From positions 186,001-250,000 of the forward strand of contig NC_014532.2 of assembly GCF_000196875.2 (NCBI RefSeq): a stretch of DNA of 64,000 nucleotides, given 5' to 3'. The stretch comes from Halomonas elongata DSM 2581. Lineage in GTDB: Bacteria > Pseudomonadota > Gammaproteobacteria > Pseudomonadales > Halomonadaceae. Of this stretch, positions 30,462 to 38,766 are shown piece after piece. The first letter of the stretch is position 1. Each line of letters opens with the position of its first letter. The notes beneath the pieces are model-generated. The model did no database searches and was not told the origin of the DNA. It was given only the letters and a program-made list of their open reading frames with translations. A program made the translations under genes and the position numbers.

Positions 30462-31409
30462 TCAGAGGCGGTCGGCGATGCGTTGCTCGAGGCGTGACTG
30501 GTCTTCGTCGAAACGACGAATGCCTTCGGCCAGCTTGTCGTTGGCCATGGCATCCTGATTGTGCTCCCAGCGGAAGCCGGACTCGCTGAGCGATGTCGGA
30601 CGCGGACCGCCGTTACGTGTCATGAGCACCTTGGCTTTGACGGTTCCCGGTGTGGTGGCCAGCTCTTCGAGCAACGCCGGCGAGATGGTCAGCCGCGGGC
30701 AGCCAGCGAGTGCCAGGACCTGGTCGGCGGTGCGGAAACTGGCCCCCATGACCACGGTGTCATAGCCGCCCTGGCTGACGCGTTCGCAGACACCGCGCAC
30801 GAACTGTACGCCGGGGTCGTTTTCGGGGGTGAAATCCCGGCCGCTTTCTTTCTTGTACCAGTCGGTGACCCGACCGACGAAGGGCGAGACCAGAAAGACG
30901 CCGGCATCGAAGCAGGCCTGGGCCTGGGCATCGCTGAACAGCAGCGTCAGGTTGCAGTTGATGCCTTCCTTCTCCAGTACCTCGGCGGCACGGATGCCCT
31001 CCCAGGTCGAGGCCAGCTTGATCAATACCCGGTCGCGACCGATGCCGCGCTGTGCGTAGAGCTCGATCAGCTCATGGGCCTTGCGGATGCTGGCCTGGGT
31101 ATCGAAGGACAGTCGGGCGGCCACTTCGGTGGAGACGCGCCCGGGGACCACGCCGGCGATCTCGCTGCCCATGGCCACGGCCAGGTGATCGACGGCCCGG
31201 GCGGCGCGCTCCTGTTTGTCACCCTGGGCGGGGAGTGCGGCCAGTTCCCGTTCGATCAGCGGCTGATAGCCGGGCATGTCGAAGGCCTTGAGGATCAAGG
31301 ACGGGTTGGTGGTGGCGTCCTGGGGCTGGTAGCGCCGTATGGCGTCCAGGTCGCCGGTGTCGGCGACCACCAGGGAGTGCTGCTTGAGAGCATCGAGTCG
31401 TGAAGCCAT
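30462..31409 (-). CDS. talB: Transaldolase (TalB type)
   Basis: 315 residues. The Schiff-base lysine is Lys131 in [11 protein letters not shown]. Other conserved parts are [24 protein letters not shown] and [12 protein letters not shown]. It exchanges a dihydroxyacetone unit between fructose 6-phosphate and erythrose 4-phosphate, giving sedoheptulose 7-phosphate. Position between the DhaL-like kinase subunit and transketolase suggests it is expressed with the four-carbon pathway. Start ATG 31409 gives the standard N-terminus. Confidence 0.95.
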   Translation of the reverse strand: MASRLDALKQHSLVVADTGDLDAIRRYQPQDATTNPSLILKAFDMPGYQPLIERELAALPAQGDKQERAARAVDHLAVAMGSEIAGVVPGRVSTEVAARLSFDTQASIRKAHELIELYAQRGIGRDRVLIKLASTWEGIRAAEVLEKEGINCNLTLLFSDAQAQACFDAGVFLVSPFVGRVTDWYKKESGRDFTPENDPGVQFVRGVCERVSQGGYDTVVMGASFRTADQVLALAGCPRLTISPALLEELATTPGTVKAKVLMTRNGGPRPTSLSESGFRWEHNQDAMANDKLAEGIRRFDEDQSRLEQRIADRL

Positions 31410-31499
31410 GGCTATCTCCACTGGAACAATGGGCGAGGGGCGCCCGGACAGTGCCGAGCACCATCCGGGCGAAGAATCTGGAAGGCCGCTCGCGTCGCG

Positions 31500-32153
31500 T
31501 CAGGCGGCGGCTTTCTCCAGGTGACGCTCGGTGCTGTCGGCGAGCGTCACCAGCAGCAGCCGGCAGGAGACGGCACCGGCGTCGAGGTGGCCTCTGGAGC
31601 GTTCGCCCAGCCTGGCGGCGCGACCGATACGGGCTTCCAGCTCCCGGGTGGACTCGCAGCCGCGTTCAGCACCCTGGCGAAGGGCGTCCAGAGCGGCGGG
31701 GAAATCCTCTCCGTTATCCGCCGCGCGACGATAGTCGTCGACGGCCGGCACCAGGGTATCGAGCAGGCACTTGTCGCCGACCTGCGCGTCGCTGATGCCT
31801 TGAAGGGCATTCAGGCCGCCGGTCAGCATGTCGCCGAAGGCCCTGGCATCGAGGGCCTCGCATTCCTTGATGGCGTTGCTCATGCCGAGAAAAAGACTGC
31901 CGTAGAGCGGGCCCATGGAGCCGCCGATGGAGCCCATCAAGGTCGTGGCGAGAGTGCCCAGCGCCTTGGAGAGGCCCAGTGACTGGCCCTGGATCGACTC
32001 GCCGCACAAGCGAAACCCCTTGGCCATGTTGATGCCGTGGTCGCCGTCGCCGATGGCGCCGTCGACTTCGCTCAGGTAGTTGCGGTTCTCGACGATGACA
32101 TCGACCAGCGCCTCGAGAATGTCGGTACCGTGAGTGGTGTTCAGATATTGCAT
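31500..32153 (-). CDS. dhaL: DhaL-type kinase subunit (ATP-binding; dihydroxyacetone/erythrulose kinase)
   Basis: 217 residues, all-helical DhaL domain. The Mg-ATP/ADP site is DGAIGDGDHGINMAKGF near residues 31-47, with TLMGSIGGSMGPLYGSLF after it. It phosphorylates the substrate held by DhaK, whose gene ends 25 bases upstream. No dhaM or other PTS gene is present, so phosphoryl transfer from ATP is more likely than from PTS. Homologous DAK-family kinases include erythrulose kinases, the role proposed here. Confidence 0.87.
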   Translation of the reverse strand: MQYLNTTHGTDILEALVDVIVENRNYLSEVDGAIGDGDHGINMAKGFRLCGESIQGQSLGLSKALGTLATTLMGSIGGSMGPLYGSLFLGMSNAIKECEALDARAFGDMLTGGLNALQGISDAQVGDKCLLDTLVPAVDDYRRAADNGEDFPAALDALRQGAERGCESTRELEARIGRAARLGERSRGHLDAGAVSCRLLLVTLADSTERHLEKAAA

Positions 32154-32177
32154 GGGGGCTCCCGAATGTGAAGGCAG

Positions 32178-33167
32178 TCAGCGGGTGATGGCCAGCGAGC
32201 GGGCCGGCGCGTCGATGAGGGGCTTGAGCTCATCGTCGAGCTTCATCACCGTCAGGGTCGCCCCCATCATCTCCAGTGACGTGAAGTAGTTGCCGATATC
32301 GGCGCGGTGCACGGTGACGTTCTCGGCCTCGAGGCGGTCGGCGATATGGGCGTACAGCAGGTTGAGTTCCATGTTCGGCGTGGCGCCGAGCCCCGAGACC
32401 AGTACCGCCACCTCGCCGCCGGTGAAATCCTGGTCGGCGAGAACCGGATCGCACATCGATCTGGCTATCGAAGCGGCATCGGTCAGGGGAGCCACCTCGA
32501 TCCCCGGTTCGCCATGGTGGCCGATGCCTAGCTCCATATGGCCGGGCTCGATCGAGAAGTTGGGCTTGCCATTGGCGGGGATGGTGCAACTGCTCAAGCC
32601 GATGCCGATGCTCGAGCAGGCGTCGACGGCCTTCTGGGCCAGGCGAATCACCTCGGACAGGTCGTCGCCGCGTGCGGCGGCGGCACCGCCCACCTTCCAC
32701 ATCATGATCTCGCCGGCGACGCCTCGTCTCTGGTCACGCTGGTCGGCCGGGGCGGAGGCGACATCGTCCCGGGCGATCACGGTCTTGACGTCGATGCCTT
32801 CCATCTCCGCCATCTGGCGCGCCATTTTCACATTCATGTTGTCACCGGCGTAGTTGCCGTACAGGCAGGCCACGCCACGCCCCCGGTCGGCGGCCCGGAA
32901 GGCATCGAGGAAGGCATCCGCGGTGGGCGACGAGAAGATCTCGCCGATCGCCACGGCATCGCACAGCCCTTCGCCGACATAGCCCAAGAAGGCGGGCTCG
33001 TGCCCGGAACCACCGCCGGTGACCACACCGACCTTGTCGGGTGTCTCGCCGGCGTACTTGAGCACCCGGGGGTGGTCGGTGGCGGCGTAGAGCGAGGGGG
33101 ACGCTCGCAGATAGCCGCGGACCGCGTCATCCACCACGTTATCGGGGTCGTTGATGATGCGCTGCAT
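32178..33167 (-). CDS. dhaK: DhaK-type kinase subunit (ketose-binding; likely erythrulose kinase)
   Basis: 329 residues. The ketose-binding domain shows GGGSGHEPAFLGYVG, the NYAGDNMNVKMA loop and GIGHHGEPG, which holds the histidine that forms a hemiaminal with the substrate carbonyl in DhaK proteins. It binds a short-chain ketose (dihydroxyacetone or erythrulose) for phosphorylation by DhaL. It is the first gene of the minus-strand operon dhaK-dhaL-talB-tkt and is divergent from rpiB. Dihydroxyacetone as the true substrate cannot be excluded. Confidence 0.88.
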   Translation of the reverse strand: MQRIINDPDNVVDDAVRGYLRASPSLYAATDHPRVLKYAGETPDKVGVVTGGGSGHEPAFLGYVGEGLCDAVAIGEIFSSPTADAFLDAFRAADRGRGVACLYGNYAGDNMNVKMARQMAEMEGIDVKTVIARDDVASAPADQRDQRRGVAGEIMMWKVGGAAAARGDDLSEVIRLAQKAVDACSSIGIGLSSCTIPANGKPNFSIEPGHMELGIGHHGEPGIEVAPLTDAASIARSMCDPVLADQDFTGGEVAVLVSGLGATPNMELNLLYAHIADRLEAENVTVHRADIGNYFTSLEMMGATLTVMKLDDELKPLIDAPARSLAITR

Positions 33168-33540
33168 GGCGTGTTCCTCAAGTTGTGGGTTGTTGTCGTC
33201 GTGTTGGCCTGGCCGGAAGCCGAGTGACGGCTGGTCAATGCCATAAATGTTCGATATGTGATCAAATGTTTAGGCTTGTCGTCGAGACATGTCAAGGCCG
33301 TCCTGGCGAGAGGAGGTGAGACTTTGGTCGCTCCTTGTTCTTTCTGTTGCCCAAAAATCGCTATATTTGTTTGATTTTTAGCGTGATTCTCGGTTTTTTC
33401 GGCAATCGCGAAAGCACTGCCTTGGTTCATTGGAGATGTGTTCAGGTGAAATTGCGGGTTTACAAATGATCGGTAGGTGATACTTTGAACACGAAGGCCG
33501 TTGGCGCAGGGTCGATGGCCGGTAACCAGGAGTGCTATCC
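33168..33540. promoter_or_regulatory. Divergent control region dhaK / rpiB with putative SorC operator
   Basis: 373 bases without a gene. On the minus strand a perfect -35 TTGACA (33290-33295) precedes a weak -10 TAAACA (33267-33272) by 17 bases. The putative operator at 33245-33270 overlaps that -10: AAATGTT occurs twice at a 19-base pitch, and it contains GATCAAATG (33260-33268), also found in front of the dehydrogenase gene at 35299-35307. On the rpiB side I see AT-rich sequence (TATATTTG at 33362) but no convincing -35. AGGAG at 33528-33532 serves rpiB. Confidence 0.55.
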
Positions 33541-34038
33541 ATGTCTGATTCAACCATGGCCGCGCGAGCGGCAGTTCGCATCGCCCTGGGAGGAGATGAG
33601 GCGGCCTTCGAGCTCAAGGAAGCATTGATCGAGCATGTGCGGTCCCTGGGCTTCGAGGCGGTGGATTTCGGTACCTACAATGCCGAGCCGGTGCTCTATC
33701 CCGATATCGCGGTGCGCGTGGCGCGGGCCGTTGCGGCGGGGGAGGTCGAGCGCGGGGTGCTGGTGTGCGGTACCGGCATCGGGGTCGCGATCTCGGCCAA
33801 CAAGGTGCCGGGCATTCGTGCGGCCCAGGCGCATGACACCTACTCGGCGATCAAGGCGCGCTCGAGCAATGATGCCCAGATAGTGGCCCTGGGGGCTCGG
33901 GTCGTTGGAGTGGAGTTGGCCAAGAGCATCGTTACCGCCTTTCTCGGCGCCGATTTCGGTGGCGGGGCCTCCAGCGAGAAGGTGGCGCGCATTGCCGATT
34001 ACGAGCGGGAGTTTTCGCGTGGCTCGCCGAGCGCTTGA
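33541..34038 (+). CDS. rpiB: RpiB/LacAB-family isomerase (ribose-5-P or erythrulose-4-P isomerase)
   Basis: 165 residues. It has the RpiB fold start IALGGDEAAFELKEAL, the active-site Cys in VCGTGIGVAISANKVPGIRAA, and SNDAQIVALGARVVG. RpiB interconverts ribose and ribulose 5-phosphates. In erythritol/threitol pathways a family member isomerises erythrulose 4-phosphate to erythrose 4-phosphate, which fits the neighbours here. Start ATG 33541 lies 8 bases after AGGAG. It precedes the SorC regulator gene by 73 bases in the same direction. Confidence 0.85.
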   Translation: MSDSTMAARAAVRIALGGDEAAFELKEALIEHVRSLGFEAVDFGTYNAEPVLYPDIAVRVARAVAAGEVERGVLVCGTGIGVAISANKVPGIRAAQAHDTYSAIKARSSNDAQIVALGARVVGVELAKSIVTAFLGADFGGGASSEKVARIADYEREFSRGSPSA

Positions 34039-34111
34039 TCACTGAGGGTTCGGCTGATCGCTGTGGTATCTTGTGCCGGTCGCCAGTCACGGATCGCATG
34101 AGGCCACCTCC

Positions 34112-35095
34112 ATGAACGAGCGCGTCGAGAACGCCGACATTGCCTTGATGACCGAGATCGCCACCCTCTATTACGTGGAGGGCGAGACGCAGGAAGTCAT
34201 CGCCAATCGCCTGGGAATCTCGCGGGTCAAGGCGGGGCGCCTGCTCAAGCGGGCGCATGCGGAAGGCATCGTCGATGTGCGGGTGCGTCAGCATCCTTCG
34301 GTGAGTGCCGAGATCGAGCAGGAGTTGATACGTCGTTTCGGCATCAAGCGTGCTCTGGTGGCGCTCGACCATGCGGATCCGGATGTGCAGCGCTCCGGTG
34401 TGGCCAGCCTGGTTGCCGATCATCTGTCGCGTACCCTGCACGATGGTTCTATCGTCGCCGTGGGCATGGGGCGCAATGTCGGTGCTGTGGCGGACAACGT
34501 CTTCGAGCAGGGTGAGCGCAAGTGCTCGTTCGTGTGTGCCATTGGCGGCTCGCTGCGTGCCGGCGAGTACATGAACCCCGATCATATCTGTCGGCGCCTG
34601 GCGATGAAGTTCGGTGGTGACAGCGAGACACTCTATGCGCCGGCCCTGGTGCAGAATCCCGAGTTGCGCGATGCCATGTACGAGAATTCCACCGTGCGGC
34701 AGACGCTGGATCGTGCGCGGCGGGCCGACACTGCCCTGATCGGGGTGGGGGATCTCAGCGAGGACAGTAACATGGTGCGCATGGGATGGTTCTCGCCCCA
34801 GGAAATTGCCGAGGCCCGACTGTCGGGCACGGTGGGCGACATGATGGGCTATGACTTCATCGACCTGCACGGTCAGCCTGCGCGGACGCCGATGCAGGGG
34901 CGGGTGATCGGCCTGACCATCGGGGATCTTGCGCGAATTCCCGATGTCGTTGCCATTGCCAGCGAGAATACCAAGGCCGCCGGCATCCTCGGGGCGCTGC
35001 GAACCGGCGTGATCGACACTCTGGCGACCAGTGTCACCAACGCGCATACCATCCTGCGCCTCGATGAGGCGACACCTGCCGCCGAAACTGGGTGA
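34112..35095 (+). CDS. SorC/DeoR-type sugar-binding regulator (EryD-like)
   Basis: 327 residues. The N-terminal helix-turn-helix is TQEVIANRLGISRVKAGRLL (about residues 27-46). The C-terminal sugar-phosphate-binding domain contains VGMGRNVGAVADNV, DTALIGVGDL and the ending LATSVTNAHTILRL, all standard for SorC proteins. EryD, the erythritol regulator of Brucella and rhizobia, belongs to this family. It probably binds a pathway phosphosugar and controls the two putative operators at 33245-33270 and 35282-35308. Confidence 0.88.
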   Translation: MNERVENADIALMTEIATLYYVEGETQEVIANRLGISRVKAGRLLKRAHAEGIVDVRVRQHPSVSAEIEQELIRRFGIKRALVALDHADPDVQRSGVASLVADHLSRTLHDGSIVAVGMGRNVGAVADNVFEQGERKCSFVCAIGGSLRAGEYMNPDHICRRLAMKFGGDSETLYAPALVQNPELRDAMYENSTVRQTLDRARRADTALIGVGDLSEDSNMVRMGWFSPQEIAEARLSGTVGDMMGYDFIDLHGQPARTPMQGRVIGLTIGDLARIPDVVAIASENTKAAGILGALRTGVIDTLATSVTNAHTILRLDEATPAAETG

Positions 35096-35252
35096 TCATA
35101 TGTTCATTCGCATTGCGCGGTGAACAGTGCTGCTCCTGACCGTCCCTTGTTCTCTTTTTGCCGCTTTTTTGATGAAGTGGTATTAAAGTCTTTTATAAAC
35201 AACAAATTATAAATTGAGCCTAAAGTATTAGGCAAAAATCCCAACGAGTTCA

Positions 35253-35308
35253 TTGACCCGGCTATACTGAAAAGCGTTAATTCATTTGAGCAATACAAGA
35301 TCAAATGA
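35253..35308 (+). promoter_or_regulatory. Promoter and dyad operator upstream of the polyol dehydrogenase operon
   Basis: TTGACC at 35253-35258 and GTTAAT at 35276-35281 (17-base spacer) form a plausible promoter; TATACT at 35263-35268 is an alternative -10. Directly after it lies a perfect 8+8 inverted repeat, TCATTTGA (35282-35289) and TCAAATGA (35301-35308), with 11 bases between. The half-site starts are 19 bases apart, the same pitch as in the dhaK upstream site. The 243-base gap is AT-rich. Confidence 0.6.
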
Positions 35309-35338
35309 TAAGCCAGCGCGAGCTCAGTGGAGGCCCTC

Positions 35339-36451
35339 ATGAACGATACCCTCACCCAATCCGCGACCGCGGATGTCACCATCCCCGACACCATGGATGC
35401 CATCGTGGCCTATGCTCCGGGAGACTATCGCCTGGAGCAGGTGGCAGTGCCGGAAATCGGCGAGAAGGAAATCCTGATCAAGGTGGAGGCCTGCGGGATC
35501 TGCGCCAGTGACCTCAAGGCTTTTGAAGGCGCGCCCAGTTTCTGGGGCGACGCGGACCAGCCGGCCTATATCAAGGCGCCCATGATTCCCGGCCATGAAT
35601 TCATCGGTCATGTGATCAAGATGGGACCTGGTGTCCAGGGATTCGAGATCGGTGATCGCATCATCTCCGAGCAGATCGTGCCGTGCTGGGACTGCCGATT
35701 CTGCAACCGCGGCCAGTACTGGATGTGCGAACGGCATGATGTCTATGGCTTCCAGCACAACGTCAATGGCGGCATGGCCGAGTACATGAAGTTCCCGGCC
35801 GAAGCCGTCAATCACAAGCTGCCGGACTCCCTGCCCATGGAGAAGGCTGTGCTGGTCGAGCCGTATGCCTGCTCCATGCACGCCGTCAAGCGTGCCCAGA
35901 TCGAACTGGGTGATGTGGTCGTGCTGGCCGGCTCCGGGACCCTGGGACTCGGCATGATCGGCCCGATCAAGAAGTCCGGGCCCGCCAAGCTGGTGGTGCT
36001 GGACCTGAATTCCGAACGGCTGGAACTGGCGAAGCAGTTCGGGGCCGATGTAGTGCTCAACCCGCTCGAGGACGATGTGGTGTCGATCGTCAAGGAGATG
36101 ACCGGCGGATACGGCTGCGACATCTACATCGAGGCCACGGGCGCATCCAAGTCGGTGGAGCAAGGCCTTTCGATGCTGCGCAAGCTCGGTCGGTTCGTGG
36201 AATTCAGCGTCTTCAAGGAGCCGGTGACGGTGGACTGGAGCATCATCAGCGATCGCAAGGAGCTCGATGTACTGGGGGCTCACCTGGGGCCCTACTGCTA
36301 TCCGCTGGTCATCGAAGGCATCGAGAACGGCGATTGCCCGACCCAGGATGTGGTGACTCACACACTGCCGCTGAAGCGCTTCCACGACGGCATCGAGCTG
36401 ATGAAGCACGACAAGCAGGCGCTCAAGGTCGTGCTGATCCCTGGTGAATGA
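35339..36451 (+). CDS. Zinc-dependent polyol dehydrogenase, erythritol/threitol dehydrogenase-like
   Basis: 370-residue medium-chain dehydrogenase. Catalytic zinc ligands are in GICASDLKAF (Cys) and PGHEFIGHV (His-Glu). Structural zinc cysteines are in CWDCRFCNRGQYWMC. The NAD fold is LAGSGTLGLGMIG. GICASDLK, ISEQIVPCW and the DVLGAHLGPYCYP stretch closely recall mycobacterial erythritol/L-threitol dehydrogenase EltD. It would oxidise erythritol or a threitol to erythrulose with NAD. Start ATG 35339 is five bases after GGAGG; a GTG at 35327 overlaps that site. Confidence 0.82.
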   Translation: MNDTLTQSATADVTIPDTMDAIVAYAPGDYRLEQVAVPEIGEKEILIKVEACGICASDLKAFEGAPSFWGDADQPAYIKAPMIPGHEFIGHVIKMGPGVQGFEIGDRIISEQIVPCWDCRFCNRGQYWMCERHDVYGFQHNVNGGMAEYMKFPAEAVNHKLPDSLPMEKAVLVEPYACSMHAVKRAQIELGDVVVLAGSGTLGLGMIGPIKKSGPAKLVVLDLNSERLELAKQFGADVVLNPLEDDVVSIVKEMTGGYGCDIYIEATGASKSVEQGLSMLRKLGRFVEFSVFKEPVTVDWSIISDRKELDVLGAHLGPYCYPLVIEGIENGDCPTQDVVTHTLPLKRFHDGIELMKHDKQALKVVLIPGE

Positions 36452-36513
36452 AGTGCTCTGCCGGCCCCTTGCGGGGGCTGGGGAGCGAGTGAACAACAAG
36501 AGGTCGTTTCATC

Positions 36514-37161
36514 ATGAGTTCACGAGTCGATGCCGGGCCGCTGCCCCGTGCTGGCAAAGGACGCGGCCGTGTCGCGATCATTGCCGTTGTGGTCGTCGTG
36601 CTGGCGGCCATGGCCCTGGATACCACCGTGGTGCCGATCGGTGCGCAGCAGGAGGAAGGGTTTTCCGCCGAGCGCTACGGTGCGGAACACTTTCCCATCG
36701 TGCGCGACAGCGTCGAGAAGCGTGCCGTGGAAGCCAGTGAACTGGCGGCCGCCGTCGCCGAGGACAAGGCCGCGGCCGGGGAGCGCTATGGCGTAGCGGC
36801 CGGCATCGGCCCGGTGGTCCCGGTGACCTTCTCCGGTGTGGTCGGCGAGGGCAAGGCCGGCATCTATGCGGTCGATGTCGAGGGCGTTCCAGAGGATCTG
36901 ACGATTCGCGTGCAGACTGGCCCGGCCATCAACGGCACCGACCTGCGGGACGCCACCGGCGACATCGAGTTCGGTCAGTTCACCAACCAGATCGAATACC
37001 AGAACGCCGGCGCGGCGATCAACGGCGAGATGAAGGAACAGGTGCTGTCGGGGATCGATACCGACGACCTGAGCGGCGAGACCGTCGCCGTCACCGGCGT
37101 CTTCAAGCTGATCAATCCGAACAACTGGCTCGTGACGCCCGTCAGCCTGAGCGTGCAGTGA
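36514..37161 (+). CDS. DUF2291 membrane-anchored periplasmic protein of sugar ABC operons
   Basis: 215 residues. A basic N-terminus (RAGKGRGR) is followed by one membrane segment, AIIAVVVVVLAAMALDT (about residues 25-41), then a periplasmic domain with VVPVTFSGVVGEGKAG and the C-terminal SVQ ending. I recognise this as DUF2291, found beside ribose-type importers in rhizobia and actinobacteria. Family members are described as lipoproteins, but there is no Cys after the hydrophobic segment here, so this one is likely membrane-anchored. Function is unknown; transport accessory is an inference. Confidence 0.72.
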   Translation: MSSRVDAGPLPRAGKGRGRVAIIAVVVVVLAAMALDTTVVPIGAQQEEGFSAERYGAEHFPIVRDSVEKRAVEASELAAAVAEDKAAAGERYGVAAGIGPVVPVTFSGVVGEGKAGIYAVDVEGVPEDLTIRVQTGPAINGTDLRDATGDIEFGQFTNQIEYQNAGAAINGEMKEQVLSGIDTDDLSGETVAVTGVFKLINPNNWLVTPVSLSVQ

Positions 37162-37173
37162 GCGAGCCCATCC

Positions 37174-38739
37174 ATGACGGACGAATCTGCCATGAGCCAC
37201 AACGATAAGCTGTCCCCGGAGGAGGCTTCCGGCGAGGCCATTCTCTCGGCGCGTCATGTCGCCAAGTCCTTCGGCAATGTCCACGCCCTGAAAGCGGTGA
37301 ACTTCGATGTGCATCGCGGACAGGTCACGACGCTGTTCGGCGAGAACGGCGCCGGCAAGTCGACGCTGATGAAGATCCTGTCGGGCGTGATCCGCCCCAC
37401 CTCCGGCGAGATTCTGCTCGAGGGGCGGGCGGTGAGTTTTGCGTCGATCAGCGAGGCACAACGGCTGGGTATCTCGATCATTCACCAGGAGTTGAGCCTG
37501 GCGCCCAACTTGAGCGTGCGCGACAACATCTTCATGGGACGCGAGCTGGGCGGAGCGACCGGTGTCGACTATGCCGAGGAGGAGCGCCAGACGCGCTTGC
37601 TGATGGAGGAGCTCGACGAGCCCATCGATCCGCTGACCCCGGTGGAGGAACTGCGGTTGGGGCAGCAGCAGATCGTCGAGATCGCCCGGGCGCTGTCGGC
37701 GAATTCACGCATCCTGATCATGGACGAGCCGACCTCGGCGCTCTCCGCCACGGAGGTTGAGGTGCTGTTCCGGGTCATCCGCGACCTCAAGCAGCGTGGA
37801 GTCTCCATCGTCTACATCTCCCACCATCTCGAGGAAGCGCTCACGATCACCGATCATGCCGTGGTGCTGCGTGATGGCGTCATGACGGCCTATGCCCCGC
37901 GTCGGGACATCGATCTGGAATGGATCGTGCGCAACATGGTCGGTGAGGGCTTCGATCTCGGCTCGCCTCCCGCGGGTTACGAGATGGGCGAGGTCGCCCT
38001 TTCGCTGCGAGAGGTGTCGGTGCCGGATGCCACGGTACCGGGGCGTTCGGCGGTCGATCGCCTGTCTCTCGATGTGCGCGCGGGCGAGATCGTCTGCATC
38101 TACGGCTTGATGGGGGCGGGGCGTACCGAACTGCTCGAGAGCGTCGCCGGTCGCATCTCGTCGGCGCAAGGCGAGGTCGTGCTCGAAGGCCATGATGTCT
38201 CGCACCTGAGCATCGCCGAGCGCATCGAGCATGGCCTGGTGCTGGTGCCTGAGGATCGGCAGCGCGACGGTCTGGTACAGACGATGTCGGTGGGCGAGAA
38301 CCTGTCGCTGGCCAGCATCGGTGCCTTTACGCGCGGTCTCTTCACCTCGCGACGGCGGGAGCAGGAGGTCGTGACGTCGTCCATCCGCAATGTGCATATC
38401 AAGACCGATGGCGGCGAGGCCGGCATCGGATCGCTGTCGGGCGGGAATCAACAGAAGGTCGTCATCGGCAAGATGCTGGCCACGCATCCCAGGGTCGTGC
38501 TGCTCGACGAACCCAGTAGAGGCATCGATATCGGCGCCAAGGCCGAGGTCTTCGGGTTGCTCAGTGAAGGTGCCCGGCAGGGGCTTGCCGTTGTCTTCTC
38601 GACTTCCGAGGTCGGCGAGTGCCTGAGCATCGCGCATCGGGTCGTGGTGATGAGCCGGGGACGGATCGTGGCGGAGTTCGGTGCCGGCGTCAGCAAAGAA
38701 GAGATCATGGCCGCCTCGGGCGAAGCCGTGGCTGCCTGA
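37174..38739 (+). CDS. Ribose-type sugar ABC transporter ATPase (two ATPase domains)
   Basis: 521 residues with two fused nucleotide-binding domains as in RbsA. The first has Walker A GENGAGKST near residue 66, signature-region LRLGQQQIVEIARAL and Walker B ILIMDEPTSAL. The second has the degenerate IYGLMGAGRTELLE and the RbsA signature LSGGNQQKVVIGKML, then VVLLDEPSRGID. It powers import through the adjacent permease. It starts 12 bases after the DUF2291 gene. ATG 37192 is an alternative start. Confidence 0.93.
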   Translation: MTDESAMSHNDKLSPEEASGEAILSARHVAKSFGNVHALKAVNFDVHRGQVTTLFGENGAGKSTLMKILSGVIRPTSGEILLEGRAVSFASISEAQRLGISIIHQELSLAPNLSVRDNIFMGRELGGATGVDYAEEERQTRLLMEELDEPIDPLTPVEELRLGQQQIVEIARALSANSRILIMDEPTSALSATEVEVLFRVIRDLKQRGVSIVYISHHLEEALTITDHAVVLRDGVMTAYAPRRDIDLEWIVRNMVGEGFDLGSPPAGYEMGEVALSLREVSVPDATVPGRSAVDRLSLDVRAGEIVCIYGLMGAGRTELLESVAGRISSAQGEVVLEGHDVSHLSIAERIEHGLVLVPEDRQRDGLVQTMSVGENLSLASIGAFTRGLFTSRRREQEVVTSSIRNVHIKTDGGEAGIGSLSGGNQQKVVIGKMLATHPRVVLLDEPSRGIDIGAKAEVFGLLSEGARQGLAVVFSTSEVGECLSIAHRVVVMSRGRIVAEFGAGVSKEEIMAASGEAVAA

Positions 38740-38766
38740 ATCATACGAATAGCGGAGTGCATAACA

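Noticed and set aside
28367..30589. Very long + strand reading frame (about 740 codons) opposite transketolase copy 1, with an equivalent opposite copy 2 at 41915-44083
   Set aside because: It is the antisense shadow of a GC-rich gene: low complexity rich in Gly, Ala, Val, Gln and His, no recognisable domain, and the minus-strand frame is an intact transketolase.
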